In this document: positions 26,745 through 37,599 of the stretch, piece by piece | Layout of the letters: the number at the start of each line of letters is the position of its first letter | How positions within the stretch are numbered: position 1 is the stretch's first letter | Assembly (NCBI RefSeq): GCF_029892045.1 | Contig: NZ_CP120369.1 | Coordinates: forward strand, 1 to 64,000 | Source: Sinorhizobium numidicum | GTDB lineage: Bacteria > Pseudomonadota > Alphaproteobacteria > Rhizobiales > Rhizobiaceae | Direction of reading: 5' to 3' | DNA: 64,000 bases | Made by a program: the position numbers and the translations under genes | The notes under the pieces: generated by a model | Seen by the model: only the letters and a program-made list of their open reading frames with translations | The model's database searches: none | Told to the model about the DNA's origin: nothing

Positions 26745-26760
26745 TGGCATGGGTTTTGAA
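26745..26760 (+). promoter_or_regulatory. nifH-type sigma-54 promoter upstream of the P450 gene
   Basis: TGGCATGGGTTTTGAA, with the same TTTTGAA right half as the nifQ and nifH promoters. Confidence 0.75.
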
Positions 26761-26850
26761 GCCATTCCGTCACACGGCGCGATCCGCTGCCGGGCTGTAC
26801 TTGTGTCATGGGTAAGCGCGATTAAATGAAGGAGGAGAAACAAGTTTGAA

Positions 26851-26928
26851 ATGTCTAAAGCTGCACGGAATCGGAGACGCTCACCACCTCGCTCCATTTT
26901 GGTCCAACCCGCGCCGTCGTCGGCGTGA
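26851..26928 (+). CDS. possible short leader ORF, 25 aa
   Basis: ATG 106 bases after the sigma-54 promoter, with GGAGGAGAAACAAGTTTGAA upstream. It encodes a short basic peptide (MSKAARNRRRSPPRSILVQP...) and then stops. It sits where nifH or nifQ begins behind the sister promoters, so it may be a leader peptide or the stump of a lost gene. Low confidence as a protein. Confidence 0.25.
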   Translation: MSKAARNRRRSPPRSILVQPAPSSA

Positions 26929-27085
26929 TCGGGCGTCTTCATCCCGCCGTTCGAACCCGAAAAAATGCGGCCGCTCCGCAAGTATCACTTCCGCTCTTCC
27001 GCGGCCGCAGCCCCAACGGAGACTAACGACCTTGCCGGGTCGATTAGCGCAAGCTGATGAATAACTAGAGAGAAGGAGAAGCCGA

Positions 27086-28303
27086 GTGCAGAGCAACCCC
27101 ATTCCAGACCACGTTCCGCCCGGTTTTGTGAAGGACTTCAATCTCTTCACGTCGCCGGGCATGGCACCGACACCCAACGGAGACCCGCACGCAGCTGTGG
27201 CATGCGTCCATGGAGGCGCCCCGATCTTTTTTTCTCCCCATAACACGCGCGATGGACGGGGGACCTGGGTGATCACGCGCGCGAGTGACCAGCGCAAGGT
27301 GCTGCAAGACCTCGAGACCTTTTCCAGTCATCGCAGCATCTTCTCCTCCGCACTCGGCGAAAGTTGGCCAATGATCCCGCTCGAGCTCGGTCCACCGGCC
27401 CATGGTGTCTTTCGTGCGCTACTAAATCCGCTGTTCTCACCTAGGCGGGTGGAAGCGCTGGAGCGGATTGTCCGTCAGCAAGCGAGCGCGCTGACGGACC
27501 GGATCGCCCGATCGCGGACCAGCTGTGACGTCATGAAGGATTTTGCCTATCCATTCACAGCTAACGTTTTCCTTGGGTTTCTGGGGCTCTCGGATAGCCG
27601 ATCCGACATGCTACTTGGCCGGGTAAGCGATTTGCTCCACGGCAACGAAGTCAAGCGAACGGCAGCGGCCCAATCGATCGTGGAGTTCATTGACGAAGTT
27701 GCAGCGATGCGCCGCAAGGAACCAGCCGCTGATTTCATGACCTTCGTCGTGCAGGCGCACATCGAGGGTCGCTCCTTAGCCAACGAGGAAGTCCGTGGCA
27801 TCGGTGTACTCTTCTTGGTCGGGGGACTCGACACGGTCGCAGCCGCGATAGGCTTTGACTTGGCCTATCTTGCACGCAATCTGAATGATCAGGAATTGCT
27901 GCGGAACGAACCGGACCGGATCGCGCTCGCGGCTGAAGAACTATTGCGCGCCTATTCAACCGTTCAGATGATCCGCGTGGCAACAAAGGATATTGACTTT
28001 GAAGGCGCGCCGATTCGTAAGGGAGACTATGTTTCCTGCGCAACGATGATTTCCAATCGTGACCCCGCAGAATTTGCGTGCCCTAATACCATCGATCTGG
28101 CGCGACAGGACAACCACCACACCGCCTTTGGCTATGGTCCTCATCTTTGCCTCGGAGCACATCTGGCCCGGCGAGAGATTGTCATTGGGCTCGACGAATT
28201 TCTGGCACGCATCCCCACTTTCCGAATAAAGGACGGGACGGCGCCGATCACCCATGGCGGCCACGTATTTGGGATTCAAGACCTGAATCTGGCCTGGGGT
28301 TGA
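27086..28303 (+). CDS. cytochrome P450 (CYP127-like)
   Basis: 405-residue soluble bacterial P450, a heme mono-oxygenase. Motifs: I-helix GVLFLVGGLDTVAAAIG, K-helix EELLR (ExxR), and heme loop FGYGPHLCLGAHLARRE with the cysteine ligand. GTG start at 27086 is about 8 bases after AAGGAG. A NifA site and sigma-54 promoter lie 330-450 bases upstream, so it is probably expressed in nodules. NGR234 carries a similar P450 near its nif genes (y4vG); its substrate is unknown. No ferredoxin or reductase gene is recognised nearby. Confidence 0.92.
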   Translation: MQSNPIPDHVPPGFVKDFNLFTSPGMAPTPNGDPHAAVACVHGGAPIFFSPHNTRDGRGTWVITRASDQRKVLQDLETFSSHRSIFSSALGESWPMIPLELGPPAHGVFRALLNPLFSPRRVEALERIVRQQASALTDRIARSRTSCDVMKDFAYPFTANVFLGFLGLSDSRSDMLLGRVSDLLHGNEVKRTAAAQSIVEFIDEVAAMRRKEPAADFMTFVVQAHIEGRSLANEEVRGIGVLFLVGGLDTVAAAIGFDLAYLARNLNDQELLRNEPDRIALAAEELLRAYSTVQMIRVATKDIDFEGAPIRKGDYVSCATMISNRDPAEFACPNTIDLARQDNHHTAFGYGPHLCLGAHLARREIVIGLDEFLARIPTFRIKDGTAPITHGGHVFGIQDLNLAWG

Positions 28304-29326
28304 CCGGCCCGCAGGGGCATTGTCGTTATAGGAGCGCTATTAGCTGCCCGGCAGGCATTCACGTCTGTGGGCGCGCGATGGCTGGCGGACCTCGAGACGA
28401 CGTGCATTGTCCGAGGGAAATCTGCCGGTGCCACTCGGCCCATTTGGCGGTCAGAGGAAATCGACCAAGACGTGGCACATACTGGAAAGGAGGGGCGCCG
28501 CCGTTGGCGGCACCTTCTCGCCGAATTGCATAGGCTCCTCGCCGACTCCAGTCACACCACATGGTGCGCAAACAACAGATGTGTTCGCTTACGCCGAACA
28601 GGACGAAATCGCGCGATCGACCGCGCGGACGAGGCGGCACTGCGGAGCGCGTATTGGGCGGACGCCGATGGACAATCATGGGGCCTATTCCGGCTCGGCC
28701 GAGGGTTTATTCGTTAGGGACATAATCTCTTCGTAACGGCGTTCCACGACGGCTTGGAAATTTTGCGCGCCGCGCGTGGGTTCATCCAGGAAGCGGCGAA
28801 TTCAGAGGGCAGGAACGTCAGCCACGCCAAGATGTCGCTTCTGCTCTGCTGCTATGCAGCGATGATGCAACTAGGATCAGCAACTATCGCGACAACACAC
28901 GTTTCCAACGCCGGTTAGGAGAAGTCGCCGATTGAGTGGAGTGCTATGAACGACCGCCGCTTTTTTTGTGCTTGTCATGTCTGGTTCCTTCGTTGGTCGA
29001 ACTCTTTTGGCTGGCTTCCGTGCCGCCGCGAGCAAGTCGTTCAAAATTCGTGCCAAGTCGCTCGAGTGAGCCGACAAGAGAGATGATTGCTTGTTGTTTA
29101 GGTATATAGGTTGAGGAATGAACACACCGACTTGGATAATAAGCTTATGTCGCGGAGCCGACAAAGGTGACGACAGTGCGCAAACTTAGCTTGTTGTTCT
29201 GGCAAGCAAGGTTTGGATCGAACGCGGGTCCTTCAATCTGCCAAGTCCCGTGTCGTTGACCAGCAGCATCATTTTGCCGCCCCCCTGAAACGTTAAAGCC
29301 ACGCTTGCGACATTGTCCGTCACCTT
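28304..29326. other. 1 kb between P450 and nifH control region, no secure gene
   Basis: Several frames of 90-130 codons overlap on both strands without start signals or recognisable domains. In related replicons the P450 is followed by oxidoreductase genes, so decayed remnants are possible, but I could not identify any. Confidence 0.4.
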
Positions 29327-29342
29327 TGTCCGTTCAGCGACA
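29327..29342 (+). promoter_or_regulatory. NifA upstream activator sequence for nifH
   Basis: Perfect TGT-N10-ACA (TGTCCGTTCAGCGACA), about 90 bases upstream of the -24 box of nifH. Confidence 0.88.
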
Positions 29343-29414
29343 AAGGCTTGTCTCCTCAGCCGCGCGTTTTTTAGTCTAAACATTTGGAACAAAAAGCATA
29401 TTGGCTCTTGTTAG

Positions 29415-30425
<1,011 letters not shown>

Positions 30426-30527
30426 ACGCCGCAGCACGCAAGGGGCGCGGACCCTGATACGGCGCGCCATTCTAAGAACGACGTCCAGTTGGTGAGGCAT
30501 CACCCGAACCTTGAAGGGACAGGCCCA

Positions 30528-32030
30528 ATGAGCCTCGACTACGAGAATGACAGTGCTCTGCATGAGAAGCTTATCGAGAAAGTGCTGTCGCAGTATCCAG
30601 ACAAGGCGGCGAAGCGCCGCAAAAAGCACCTTAGTGTCGCAACGGACAAGGAGGTGGCCGGCGAGGAAGGACAGGTGGTTTCCGAATGCGACGTAAAGTC
30701 GAATATTAAGTCCATTCCAGGCGTGATGACGATCCGCGGCTGCGCTTATGCCGGTTCGAAGGGGGTAGTTTGGGGTCCGATCAAGGACATGGTCCACATC
30801 TCGCATGGGCCGGTCGGTTGCGGTCAGTATTCCTGGTCACAGCGGCGCAACTACTACGTCGGCACGACGGGTGTCGACACTTTCGTGACGATGCAGTTCA
30901 CCTCCGACTTTCAGGAGAAGGACATTGTCTTCGGTGGTGACAAGAAGCTGGAAAAGATCATCGACGAGGTCCAGGAACTTTTTCCCCTTAACAAAGGCGT
31001 CACCGTGCAGTCCGAATGTCCGATAGGCTTGATTGGCGACGATATCGAGGCGGTATCGCGCAAAAAGGCCAAGGAGCACGCGAAAACGATCGTGCCGGTC
31101 CGTTGCGAAGGCTTCCGCGGCGTCTCGCAATCGCTCGGCCACCACATCGCCAACGACGCGATACGCGATTGGGTCTTCGACAAGACCGAAATCGAGTTCG
31201 AAACCGGTCCTTACGACGTCAACGTGATCGGCGACTACAATATCGGCGGCGACGCCTGGGCCTCACGCATCCTGCTCGAGGAGATGGGGCTGCGCGTGAT
31301 CGGCAACTGGTCGGGGGACGCCACGCTCGCCGAAGTGGAGCGTGCGCCAAAGGCCAAGCTCAACCTCATCCACTGTTATCGGTCGATGAATTACATCTGT
31401 CGGCACATGGAGGAAAAGTACGGTGTCCCTTGGATGGAATACAATTTTTTCGGTCCATCTCAAATCGAAGCTTCCATGCGCGAGATAGCCAAGCATTTCG
31501 GGCCGGAAATCGAAGACAAGACCGAGAGAGTCATCGCCAAGTACCGGCGCTTGGCGGATGCTGTGATCGACAAGTATTGGCCGCGCCTCCAGGGCAAGAG
31601 GGTGATGCTCTATGTGGGCGGCTTGCGCCCCCGTCACGTCGTCACCGCCTACGAGGACCTCGGCATGGAGATCGTGGGCACCGGCTACGAATTCGCCCAC
31701 AACGACGACTATCAGCGCACCGGCCATTACGTGAAGAAGGGCACGCTAATCTATGACGATGTAACCGGGTACGAACTGGAGAAGTTCATAGAAAGGATTC
31801 GCCCGGATCTCGTCGGCTCCGGCATCAAGGAGAAATACCCGGTGCAGAAGATGGGCATCCCATTCCGTCAGATGCATTCCTGGGATTATTCCGGGCCGTA
31901 TCACGGCTATGACGGCTTCGCCATCTTCGCCCGCGACATGGATCTAGCCATCAACAATCCGGTCTGGGACCTCTACGACGCGCCCTGGAAGAAAATCACG
32001 GTGCCTACGGCAGCAGTTGCAGCCGAATGA
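30528..32030 (+). CDS. nifD: nitrogenase MoFe protein alpha chain
   Basis: Catalytic subunit that holds FeMo-co. 500 residues with P-cluster cysteines in [30 protein letters not shown] and STCPIG-like [12 protein letters not shown], and FeMo-co ligands in IHCYRSMNY and [15 protein letters not shown] at 30528 chosen by family start (MSLDYEND). A perfect 13-bp hairpin separates it from nifK. Appears intact. Confidence 0.98.
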   Translation: MSLDYENDSALHEKLIEKVLSQYPDKAAKRRKKHLSVATDKEVAGEEGQVVSECDVKSNIKSIPGVMTIRGCAYAGSKGVVWGPIKDMVHISHGPVGCGQYSWSQRRNYYVGTTGVDTFVTMQFTSDFQEKDIVFGGDKKLEKIIDEVQELFPLNKGVTVQSECPIGLIGDDIEAVSRKKAKEHAKTIVPVRCEGFRGVSQSLGHHIANDAIRDWVFDKTEIEFETGPYDVNVIGDYNIGGDAWASRILLEEMGLRVIGNWSGDATLAEVERAPKAKLNLIHCYRSMNYICRHMEEKYGVPWMEYNFFGPSQIEASMREIAKHFGPEIEDKTERVIAKYRRLADAVIDKYWPRLQGKRVMLYVGGLRPRHVVTAYEDLGMEIVGTGYEFAHNDDYQRTGHYVKKGTLIYDDVTGYELEKFIERIRPDLVGSGIKEKYPVQKMGIPFRQMHSWDYSGPYHGYDGFAIFARDMDLAINNPVWDLYDAPWKKITVPTAAVAAE

Positions 32031-32035
32031 GAGCG

Positions 32036-32070
32036 AGGTCTCTCGCGGACACAAGGGCCGCGAGAGACCT
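32036..32070 (+). other. nifD-nifK intergenic hairpin
   Basis: Perfect inverted repeat AGGTCTCTCGCGG / CCGCGAGAGACCT with a 9-base loop, 5 bases after the nifD stop, no T-tract. More likely an mRNA-stability or processing element than a terminator, because nifK has no visible promoter of its own. Confidence 0.65.
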
Positions 32071-32131
32071 GCAACGTCCCGAACGTCTCTGTGCCGCCGT
32101 ATAGATGCCAGATGAAAAAAAGGTGACCACT

Positions 32132-33673
32132 ATGCCGCAATCGGCCGAAAAAATTCTCGACCATGCTCCCCTGTTCCGCGAGCCGGAATACAGGCGAATG
32201 TTCGCGGAGAAGAAGCTAAACTTCGAATGCTCACATCCGGAACAGATCGTTACTGATCAAAGCGAATTCACCAAAAGCTGGGATTATCGCGAGAAAAACC
32301 TCGCCCGCGAAGCTCTCGTGGTGAACCCCGCTAAAGCCTGCCAGCCGCTCGGCGCCGTGTTCGCGGCGGCGGGATTCGAGCGGACCATGTCCTTCGTCCA
32401 CGGCAGTCAGGGCTGCGTTGCCTATTACCGTTCACATCTATCGCGGCATTTCAAAGAGCCTTCATCGGCCGTTTCGTCCTCGATGACGGAGGATGCGGCG
32501 GTGTTCGGCGGTCTGAAGAACATGGTCGACGGGCTCGCCAATACTTACACTCTCTATGATCCGAAGATGATTGCCGTCTCTACCACCTGTATGGCGGAGG
32601 TCATTGGTGACGATCTGCATGGTTTCATTGAGAACGCCAAGAGCGAAGGCGCAGTCCCTCCCGAATTTGACGTGCCATTCGCTCACACGCCCGCCTTCGT
32701 CGGCAGCCACGTCGACGGCTATGACAGCATGGTCAAAGGCATCCTGGAGCACTTCTGGAAAGGCAAGGAGCGCACGACAGCGGCTGGCACGATTAACATC
32801 ATCCCGGGCTTCGATGGCTTCTGCGTCGGGAACAATCGCGAACTCAAGCGCCTGCTCAACCTTATGGGCGTGTCCTACACCTTCATCCAGGATGCCTCCG
32901 ACCAGTTCGATACGCCGTCCGATGGCGAATTCCGCATGTATGACGGAGGCACGAAGATCAAAGACGTGAGAAGAGCATTCAATGCGGAGGCGACAGTGTC
33001 ACTGCAGCACTATAATACTCGCAGGACCCTGGAATATTGCGAACAGGTCGGACAGGCGACGGCGTCCTTCCACTATCCGCTCGGTATTAAGGCTACCGAC
33101 GAATTCCTGATGAAGGTCTCGAAGATTTCCGGCAAGGAAATCCCTGAGGCAATCCGCCTGGAGCGCGGCCGGTTGGTCGACGCTATGGCAGACAGCCAGT
33201 CTTGGCTGCACGGCAAGAAATACGCGATCTACGGCGACCCTGACTTCGTATACGCCGTGGCGCGGTTCGTCATGGAAACCGGTGGCGAGCCAACACACTG
33301 CCTCGCCACCAACGGCACCTCAGCCTGGGAAGCCGAGATGAAGGAATTGCTGGGATGCTCACCGTTCGGTAAGGATGCACAGGTGTGGGCGGGCAAGGAC
33401 CTCTGGGCAATGCGCTCACTGCTTTTCACCGAACCGGTGGACCTGCTGATCGGCAATTCCTATGGCAAGTATCTGGAGCGCGACACCGGAACACCTCTGA
33501 TCCGGTTGATGTTTCCGATCTTTGACCGGCACCATCACCATCGTTTTCCCCTTATGGGCTACCAAGGCGGACTGCGTGTGTTGACGGCGATCCTCGATAA
33601 GATCTTCGACAAGCTCGATCGCGACACGATGCAGCCGGGTGTGACCGACATCTCTTATGACCTCACTCGCTAA
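32132..33673 (+). CDS. nifK: nitrogenase MoFe protein beta chain
   Basis: P-cluster-holding subunit, 513 residues. Visible ligands: [33 protein letters not shown], and [13 protein letters not shown] terminus is intact (TDISYDLTR). Start at the ATG at 32132 ([11 protein letters not shown]) with AGGTGA upstream; the ATG at 32105 is less likely. Confidence 0.98.
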   Translation: MPQSAEKILDHAPLFREPEYRRMFAEKKLNFECSHPEQIVTDQSEFTKSWDYREKNLAREALVVNPAKACQPLGAVFAAAGFERTMSFVHGSQGCVAYYRSHLSRHFKEPSSAVSSSMTEDAAVFGGLKNMVDGLANTYTLYDPKMIAVSTTCMAEVIGDDLHGFIENAKSEGAVPPEFDVPFAHTPAFVGSHVDGYDSMVKGILEHFWKGKERTTAAGTINIIPGFDGFCVGNNRELKRLLNLMGVSYTFIQDASDQFDTPSDGEFRMYDGGTKIKDVRRAFNAEATVSLQHYNTRRTLEYCEQVGQATASFHYPLGIKATDEFLMKVSKISGKEIPEAIRLERGRLVDAMADSQSWLHGKKYAIYGDPDFVYAVARFVMETGGEPTHCLATNGTSAWEAEMKELLGCSPFGKDAQVWAGKDLWAMRSLLFTEPVDLLIGNSYGKYLERDTGTPLIRLMFPIFDRHHHHRFPLMGYQGGLRVLTAILDKIFDKLDRDTMQPGVTDISYDLTR

Positions 33674-33680
33674 GAGCGGC

Positions 33681-33698
33681 GGCCGGCGTAGGCCGGCC
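33681..33698 (+). other. small nifK-nifE intergenic hairpin
   Basis: GGCCGGC / GCCGGCC with a 4-base loop, 7 bases after the nifK stop. Position resembles the nifD-nifK hairpin; may tune mRNA segment stability. Confidence 0.4.
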
Positions 33699-33727
33699 AT
33701 CTTTCGATCAATTTAGGGTCCAGCGCA

Positions 33728-35200
33728 ATGCTCTCGCTCAGTGCCAAAATCCAGGATGCCTTTAACGAGCCTGCCTGCGAGAACAACCGCAGCAAGGACG
33801 CCGAGGCTCGCAAGAAGGGCTGTTCAAAGCCGCCAACACCCGGAGCGGCAGCTGGCGGCTGCGCTTTCGACGGCGCCAAGGTGGTTCTGCAGCCGATCAC
33901 TGACGTTGCTCATCTGGTCCACGCACCGCTCGCCTGCGAAGGCAATTCTTGGGACAATCGCGGCACGGCGTCGTCAGGGCCAATGCTGTGGCGCACGAGC
34001 TTTACCACTGACCTCACAGAACTCGACGTGGTGATGGGGCACAGCGAGCGGAAGCTTTTCAAAGCGATCCGGGAGATCAACGAAGCATATGCGCCGCCGG
34101 CGATCTTCGTCTATGCGACCTGTGTGACGGCACTGATCGGCGACGACATCGAGGCGGTGTGCAAGCGGGCGGCGGAAAAATTCGGCTTACCGGTGGTGCC
34201 GATTGATGCGCCGGGCTTCGTCGGTTCAAAGAACCTCGGTAATAAGCTGGCCGGCGAGGCGTTGCTCGACCATGTCATCGGCACGGTAGAGCCGGATGAT
34301 GCCGGGCCGCGCGACATCAATATCCTTGGGGAATTCAACCTATCCGGCGAATTCTGGTTAGTAAGGCCGCTCTTGGACAAGCTTGGCATCCGTGTCCGCG
34401 CATGTATTCCTGGAGACGCGCGCTACCTCGATATTGCCACAGCGCACCGTGCACAGGCAGCTATGATGGTGTGCTCGACCGCTCTCATTAATCTTGCCCG
34501 CAAGATGGAGGAACGCTGGGATATTCCGTTCTTCGAGGGCTCCTTCTATGGCGTTACCGACACCTCGGAAGCACTCCGGCAGATCGCTGAATTGGTCGTA
34601 AAGAAAGGTGCTGAGCCCGAGCTTATCAGTCGCACTGAAGCGCTGATTGCAGCAGAAGAGGCAAAGGCGTGGAGAAGACTTGAGGCCTACCGCCCTCGTC
34701 TCCAAGGCAAGCGTGTTCTTCTCAACACCGGCGGTGTCAAGTCATGGTCGATCGTCCACGCGTTGACGGAGTTAGGCATGGAGATCGTCGGAACATCGAT
34801 CAAGAAATCGACCGTCGATGATAGGGAGCGGATCAAGCAGATCCTCAAGAACGAGAACCACATGTATGAGACGATGACACCGCGCGAGCTATACTCGAGT
34901 CTAGCCGAACAAAACGCTGACATCATGCTGTCGGGCGGTCGCACCCAATTTATCGCGCTTAAGGCAAAAATCCCTTGGCTCGACATCAATCAGGAACGCC
35001 ATCACGCTTACGCCGGCTATGAGGGCATGGTGGAACTCGCGCGCCAGATCGACCTGGCAATCCACAACCCCATCTGGGAACAGGTGCGCGAACCGGCGCC
35101 ATGGGAGGAGCCCTTGGCCGGGCAGGAGAGATCGGGAGAAGAAAGCGCAAGCATCCTGAATCTATGCGGGAAGACCGCCCGCCACGTCGGTGAGTGTTGA
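33728..35200 (+). CDS. nifE: NifE, FeMo-co scaffold alpha subunit
   Basis: Forms the NifEN scaffold on which the NifB-co precursor matures to FeMo-co. 490 residues, paralogous to NifD: GGCAFDGAKVVLQPITDVAH, VHAPLACEGNSWDNRG, FVYATCVTALIGDD and the late LSGGRTQFIALKAKIPWLD. Full length. Its end overlaps the region of nifN start candidates, so the two are tightly coupled. Confidence 0.97.
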   Translation: MLSLSAKIQDAFNEPACENNRSKDAEARKKGCSKPPTPGAAAGGCAFDGAKVVLQPITDVAHLVHAPLACEGNSWDNRGTASSGPMLWRTSFTTDLTELDVVMGHSERKLFKAIREINEAYAPPAIFVYATCVTALIGDDIEAVCKRAAEKFGLPVVPIDAPGFVGSKNLGNKLAGEALLDHVIGTVEPDDAGPRDINILGEFNLSGEFWLVRPLLDKLGIRVRACIPGDARYLDIATAHRAQAAMMVCSTALINLARKMEERWDIPFFEGSFYGVTDTSEALRQIAELVVKKGAEPELISRTEALIAAEEAKAWRRLEAYRPRLQGKRVLLNTGGVKSWSIVHALTELGMEIVGTSIKKSTVDDRERIKQILKNENHMYETMTPRELYSSLAEQNADIMLSGGRTQFIALKAKIPWLDINQERHHAYAGYEGMVELARQIDLAIHNPIWEQVREPAPWEEPLAGQERSGEESASILNLCGKTARHVGEC

Positions 35201-35217
35201 GGTATTCGGTGGCCTGC

Positions 35218-36381
35218 ATGCTTCCCCAAGCCAAATCAACGGCAATTAACCCTGTGAAGTCGTCCCAGCCGCTTGGCGCTGCCTTCGCTTTTCTGGGCGT
35301 CGACGGCGCAGTGCCACTGTTCCACGGCAGCCAGGAGTGTACCAGCTTTGCACTTGTGCTGCTCGTGCGGCATTTCAAGGAAACGATCCCGCTGCAGACG
35401 ACCGCGATGGAAGAGCTGGAGACGATTCTCGGCGGCGAGGATCGTCTCAAAGATGCGATCCTCAATTCCAAAGCGCGTGCAGAGCCGCAGTTTATCGCGG
35501 TCTGCACGACGGCACTGGTAGAGACCGGCGACGACGACACCACTTGCGACCTCGCGAACATCAAACTTAAGCGGGCAAGAGAACTTACAGGTACAGAAGT
35601 GGTACTCGCCAACGCGCCGGAGGCGCTAGAGGAGGGTTGGTCCAAGGCTGTTACCGCTATCGTCGACCGAATTGCGCGGCCGGGAAAGCAAAAACCCGAC
35701 CCGAAGAAGGTGGGGGACATACGCGATCTCGGCGCGGCGACGAAGTGCAGGGGCACGGGCGAGCACATGCGGCGACCGGCCGAAGCGTTGCAACGGTTAA
35801 CCGCTGAGCCTTACGTGCTGTTTGAGTCGCTGGCGGGGCTGAAGAATGCGGGCAGGTTTATCTTGCTGCTTACAACAGTGTCGGGCGAACAAGCTCCGGC
35901 GAAGGTCCTTCGCGGCCGCATGCAGTTGCAGGATGCCATGCTCGACGGGCATTTCCATCTGGGCGGCAAGAAGATAGCGATCTCCGCGGAGCCGGATCAA
36001 CTCCTGCAGCTCTCGGACTTTTTTGTCGGCATGGGCGCAAAAATTTCAGCCGCCGCCACCACCACCGGGACTTCAAAAATATTGCAAAAAGTGCCGGCCG
36101 AGACGGTCCAAGTCGGCGATCTTTGTGACCTGGAACGCCTCTCTGCTGTCGCCCACCTTCTCGTGACGTATTCGCACGGCCGTCCAGCTGCAGAGCGTCT
36201 CGCCATTCCGCTGATGCATGCCGGATTCCCTGTCTTTGACACGTTGGGCAGTCAGCACAAGCTTACAATCCTGTATCAGGGAACGCGCGACATGATCTAC
36301 GAGGTTGCCAATATCATGCAGGCTGACCAACACCCGCCGACGCCTGACGCACTTGATCCAGTCTGTAATCGGGGATTGTAG
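35218..36381 (+). CDS. nifN: NifN, FeMo-co scaffold beta subunit, with large internal deletion
   Basis: Partner of NifE. N-terminal part is typical (KSSQPLGAAFAFLGVDGA, LFHGSQECTSFALVL, FIAVCTTALVETGDDD) and so is the C-terminal half (GEHMRRPAEALQRL, AAERLAIPLMHAGFPVFDTL). Between DPKK and GDIRDLG about 60 residues present in other NifN (the ILPG...HLT...SGSLDG...GGTS segment) are absent without loss of frame. The product is 387 residues versus roughly 440-470 usual. Start at the ATG at 35218 (MLPQAKSTA) by family alignment; a GTG at 35194 overlaps nifE. Scaffold function is doubtful. Confidence 0.88.
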   Translation: MLPQAKSTAINPVKSSQPLGAAFAFLGVDGAVPLFHGSQECTSFALVLLVRHFKETIPLQTTAMEELETILGGEDRLKDAILNSKARAEPQFIAVCTTALVETGDDDTTCDLANIKLKRARELTGTEVVLANAPEALEEGWSKAVTAIVDRIARPGKQKPDPKKVGDIRDLGAATKCRGTGEHMRRPAEALQRLTAEPYVLFESLAGLKNAGRFILLLTTVSGEQAPAKVLRGRMQLQDAMLDGHFHLGGKKIAISAEPDQLLQLSDFFVGMGAKISAAATTTGTSKILQKVPAETVQVGDLCDLERLSAVAHLLVTYSHGRPAAERLAIPLMHAGFPVFDTLGSQHKLTILYQGTRDMIYEVANIMQADQHPPTPDALDPVCNRGL

Positions 36382-36382
36382 A

Positions 36383-36880
36383 ATGAGCTCCATTCGTCGT
36401 TTCTCGCTCGTCAGTGATCGGTTCCAGAAACAGATGCCGGAACGGCAGGCAGGCGCATTGCGCATAGCGATCGCCACTCAAGACCTGAAAGGACTGAACG
36501 CCCATTTCGGCTCGGCTAGACATTTTGCCGTTTATGACGTGCTGCCCCACGAGTGGAGTTTTGTGGAAGCGATTGCATTCGACGAAGTTTCTGACGAAAG
36601 CGGTACGCATCGAACCGAAGGTGATGACCGCATCGCTCCGAAAGTTGCAGCGTTGAAGGGCTGCCAGCTCTTATTTTGTCTCGCTATCGGCGGGCCTTCG
36701 GCAGCCAAGGTTATTTCGGCAAAGATTCATCCGATCAAAGTGCCGCAGCCTGAATCCATCCAGCACTTGCTTTCGCGCATCCAGACAATGCTCAGGACGG
36801 CTCCTCCACCTTGGCTACGCAAGGTGGTAGCGGAAGCAGGCGCCGCCAAAGAGAAACCCTGCTTCGAGAGCGAGGGCTGA
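36383..36880 (+). CDS. nifX: NifX, FeMo-co precursor carrier
   Basis: 165-residue carrier of NifB-co/VK-cluster between NifB, NifEN and NifDK. Family features: ALRIAIATQDLKGLNAHFGS, ARHFAVYDV, then GCQLLFCLAIGGPSAAKVI. ATG at 36383 begins 1 base after the nifN stop, so translation is coupled. Confidence 0.93.
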   Translation: MSSIRRFSLVSDRFQKQMPERQAGALRIAIATQDLKGLNAHFGSARHFAVYDVLPHEWSFVEAIAFDEVSDESGTHRTEGDDRIAPKVAALKGCQLLFCLAIGGPSAAKVISAKIHPIKVPQPESIQHLLSRIQTMLRTAPPPWLRKVVAEAGAAKEKPCFESEG

Positions 36881-36883
36881 AGC

Positions 36884-37369
36884 ATGACAACGTTAGCTGA
36901 TCCGGCGAGTATCCCGGCTGTCGACGACGGCAAACTCCTTTCCACCCCCTTTATCAAATGCCTCGTGCGGCTGATACGGGCTCAGGATTCCTACGGATCG
37001 TGGGACGGCAAGTGCGACACTGAGCTGCTGGCCAAGTTCATCGTTAAGGAGGAACAACGCCGTGCAATCCCAATCATCGGCGACCCCGATCCGTACGTGC
37101 TGTGGAGGCTCGATGTTTATTACGCCGCGGTCGGCCTTTCTATCGAAGCGCGCTCTGACCTATTCGTATCGCGGACGATGGAGATCAGCGCCGAGGGTTT
37201 CGGGCGGGTAGTATTTACGACCAAGCGGTTGGTCGTGCTGTCGAAGACCCTGCGCGGCGTTCACCGCTTCGGCTTCGATACGCTACGCAAATGCGCCAAG
37301 ACCGGGACAAAGCTGGTGAAGGATGCCGTCGCAGTCATTGAAGCTTATCCAGACGTAGCGCGGGCGTGA
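36884..37369 (+). CDS. NifX-associated nitrogen fixation protein (DUF269)
   Basis: 161-residue DUF269 protein found behind nifX in many diazotrophs; role in FeMo-co assembly is presumed but not settled. Typical stretches: FIKCLVRLIRAQDSYGSWD, FVSRTMEISAEGFGRVVF and LVVLSKTLRGVHRFGFDT. Starts 3 bases after nifX and is followed by an overlapping downstream gene, so it belongs to the nif operon. Confidence 0.92.
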   Translation: MTTLADPASIPAVDDGKLLSTPFIKCLVRLIRAQDSYGSWDGKCDTELLAKFIVKEEQRRAIPIIGDPDPYVLWRLDVYYAAVGLSIEARSDLFVSRTMEISAEGFGRVVFTTKRLVVLSKTLRGVHRFGFDTLRKCAKTGTKLVKDAVAVIEAYPDVARA

Positions 37370-37395
37370 TGGAGCCGGTTGTGGGGAAAAAGGCC

Positions 37396-37599
37396 ATGTC
37401 AGATTTTGAAGAATTGAAAAAGCAAGTCCGCAAGCTGCAGTCGCGTGCTGGAACTGCGAAGATGGAATTGCACGACCTTGCGGAGGATCTTCCGGTCAAC
37501 TGGACCGAAATCATGGCGGTCGCGGAGAGGACATTCCACGCTTTTGCTGAGCTGGAAGCTGCCAAGAAAGAATTCGCTGCGTCGGAGAATTCACGATGA
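37396..37599 (+). CDS. CCE_0567-type (DUF683) nif-associated protein
   Basis: 67-residue helical hairpin protein that always travels with DUF269 in nif clusters. Sequence MSDFEELKKQVRKLQSRAGT then AKMELHDLAEDLP and FAELEAAKKEF. I start it at the ATG at 37396; the ATG at 37366 overlaps the previous gene and adds an atypical leader. Its stop overlaps the ferredoxin start by 4 bases. Confidence 0.88.
   Translation: MSDFEELKKQVRKLQSRAGTAKMELHDLAEDLPVNWTEIMAVAERTFHAFAELEAAKKEFAASENSR

Noticed and set aside
28367..28736. Two overlapping frames after the P450 gene
   Set aside because: No family recognised in either frame and neither has a convincing start; kept only as part of a gap note.
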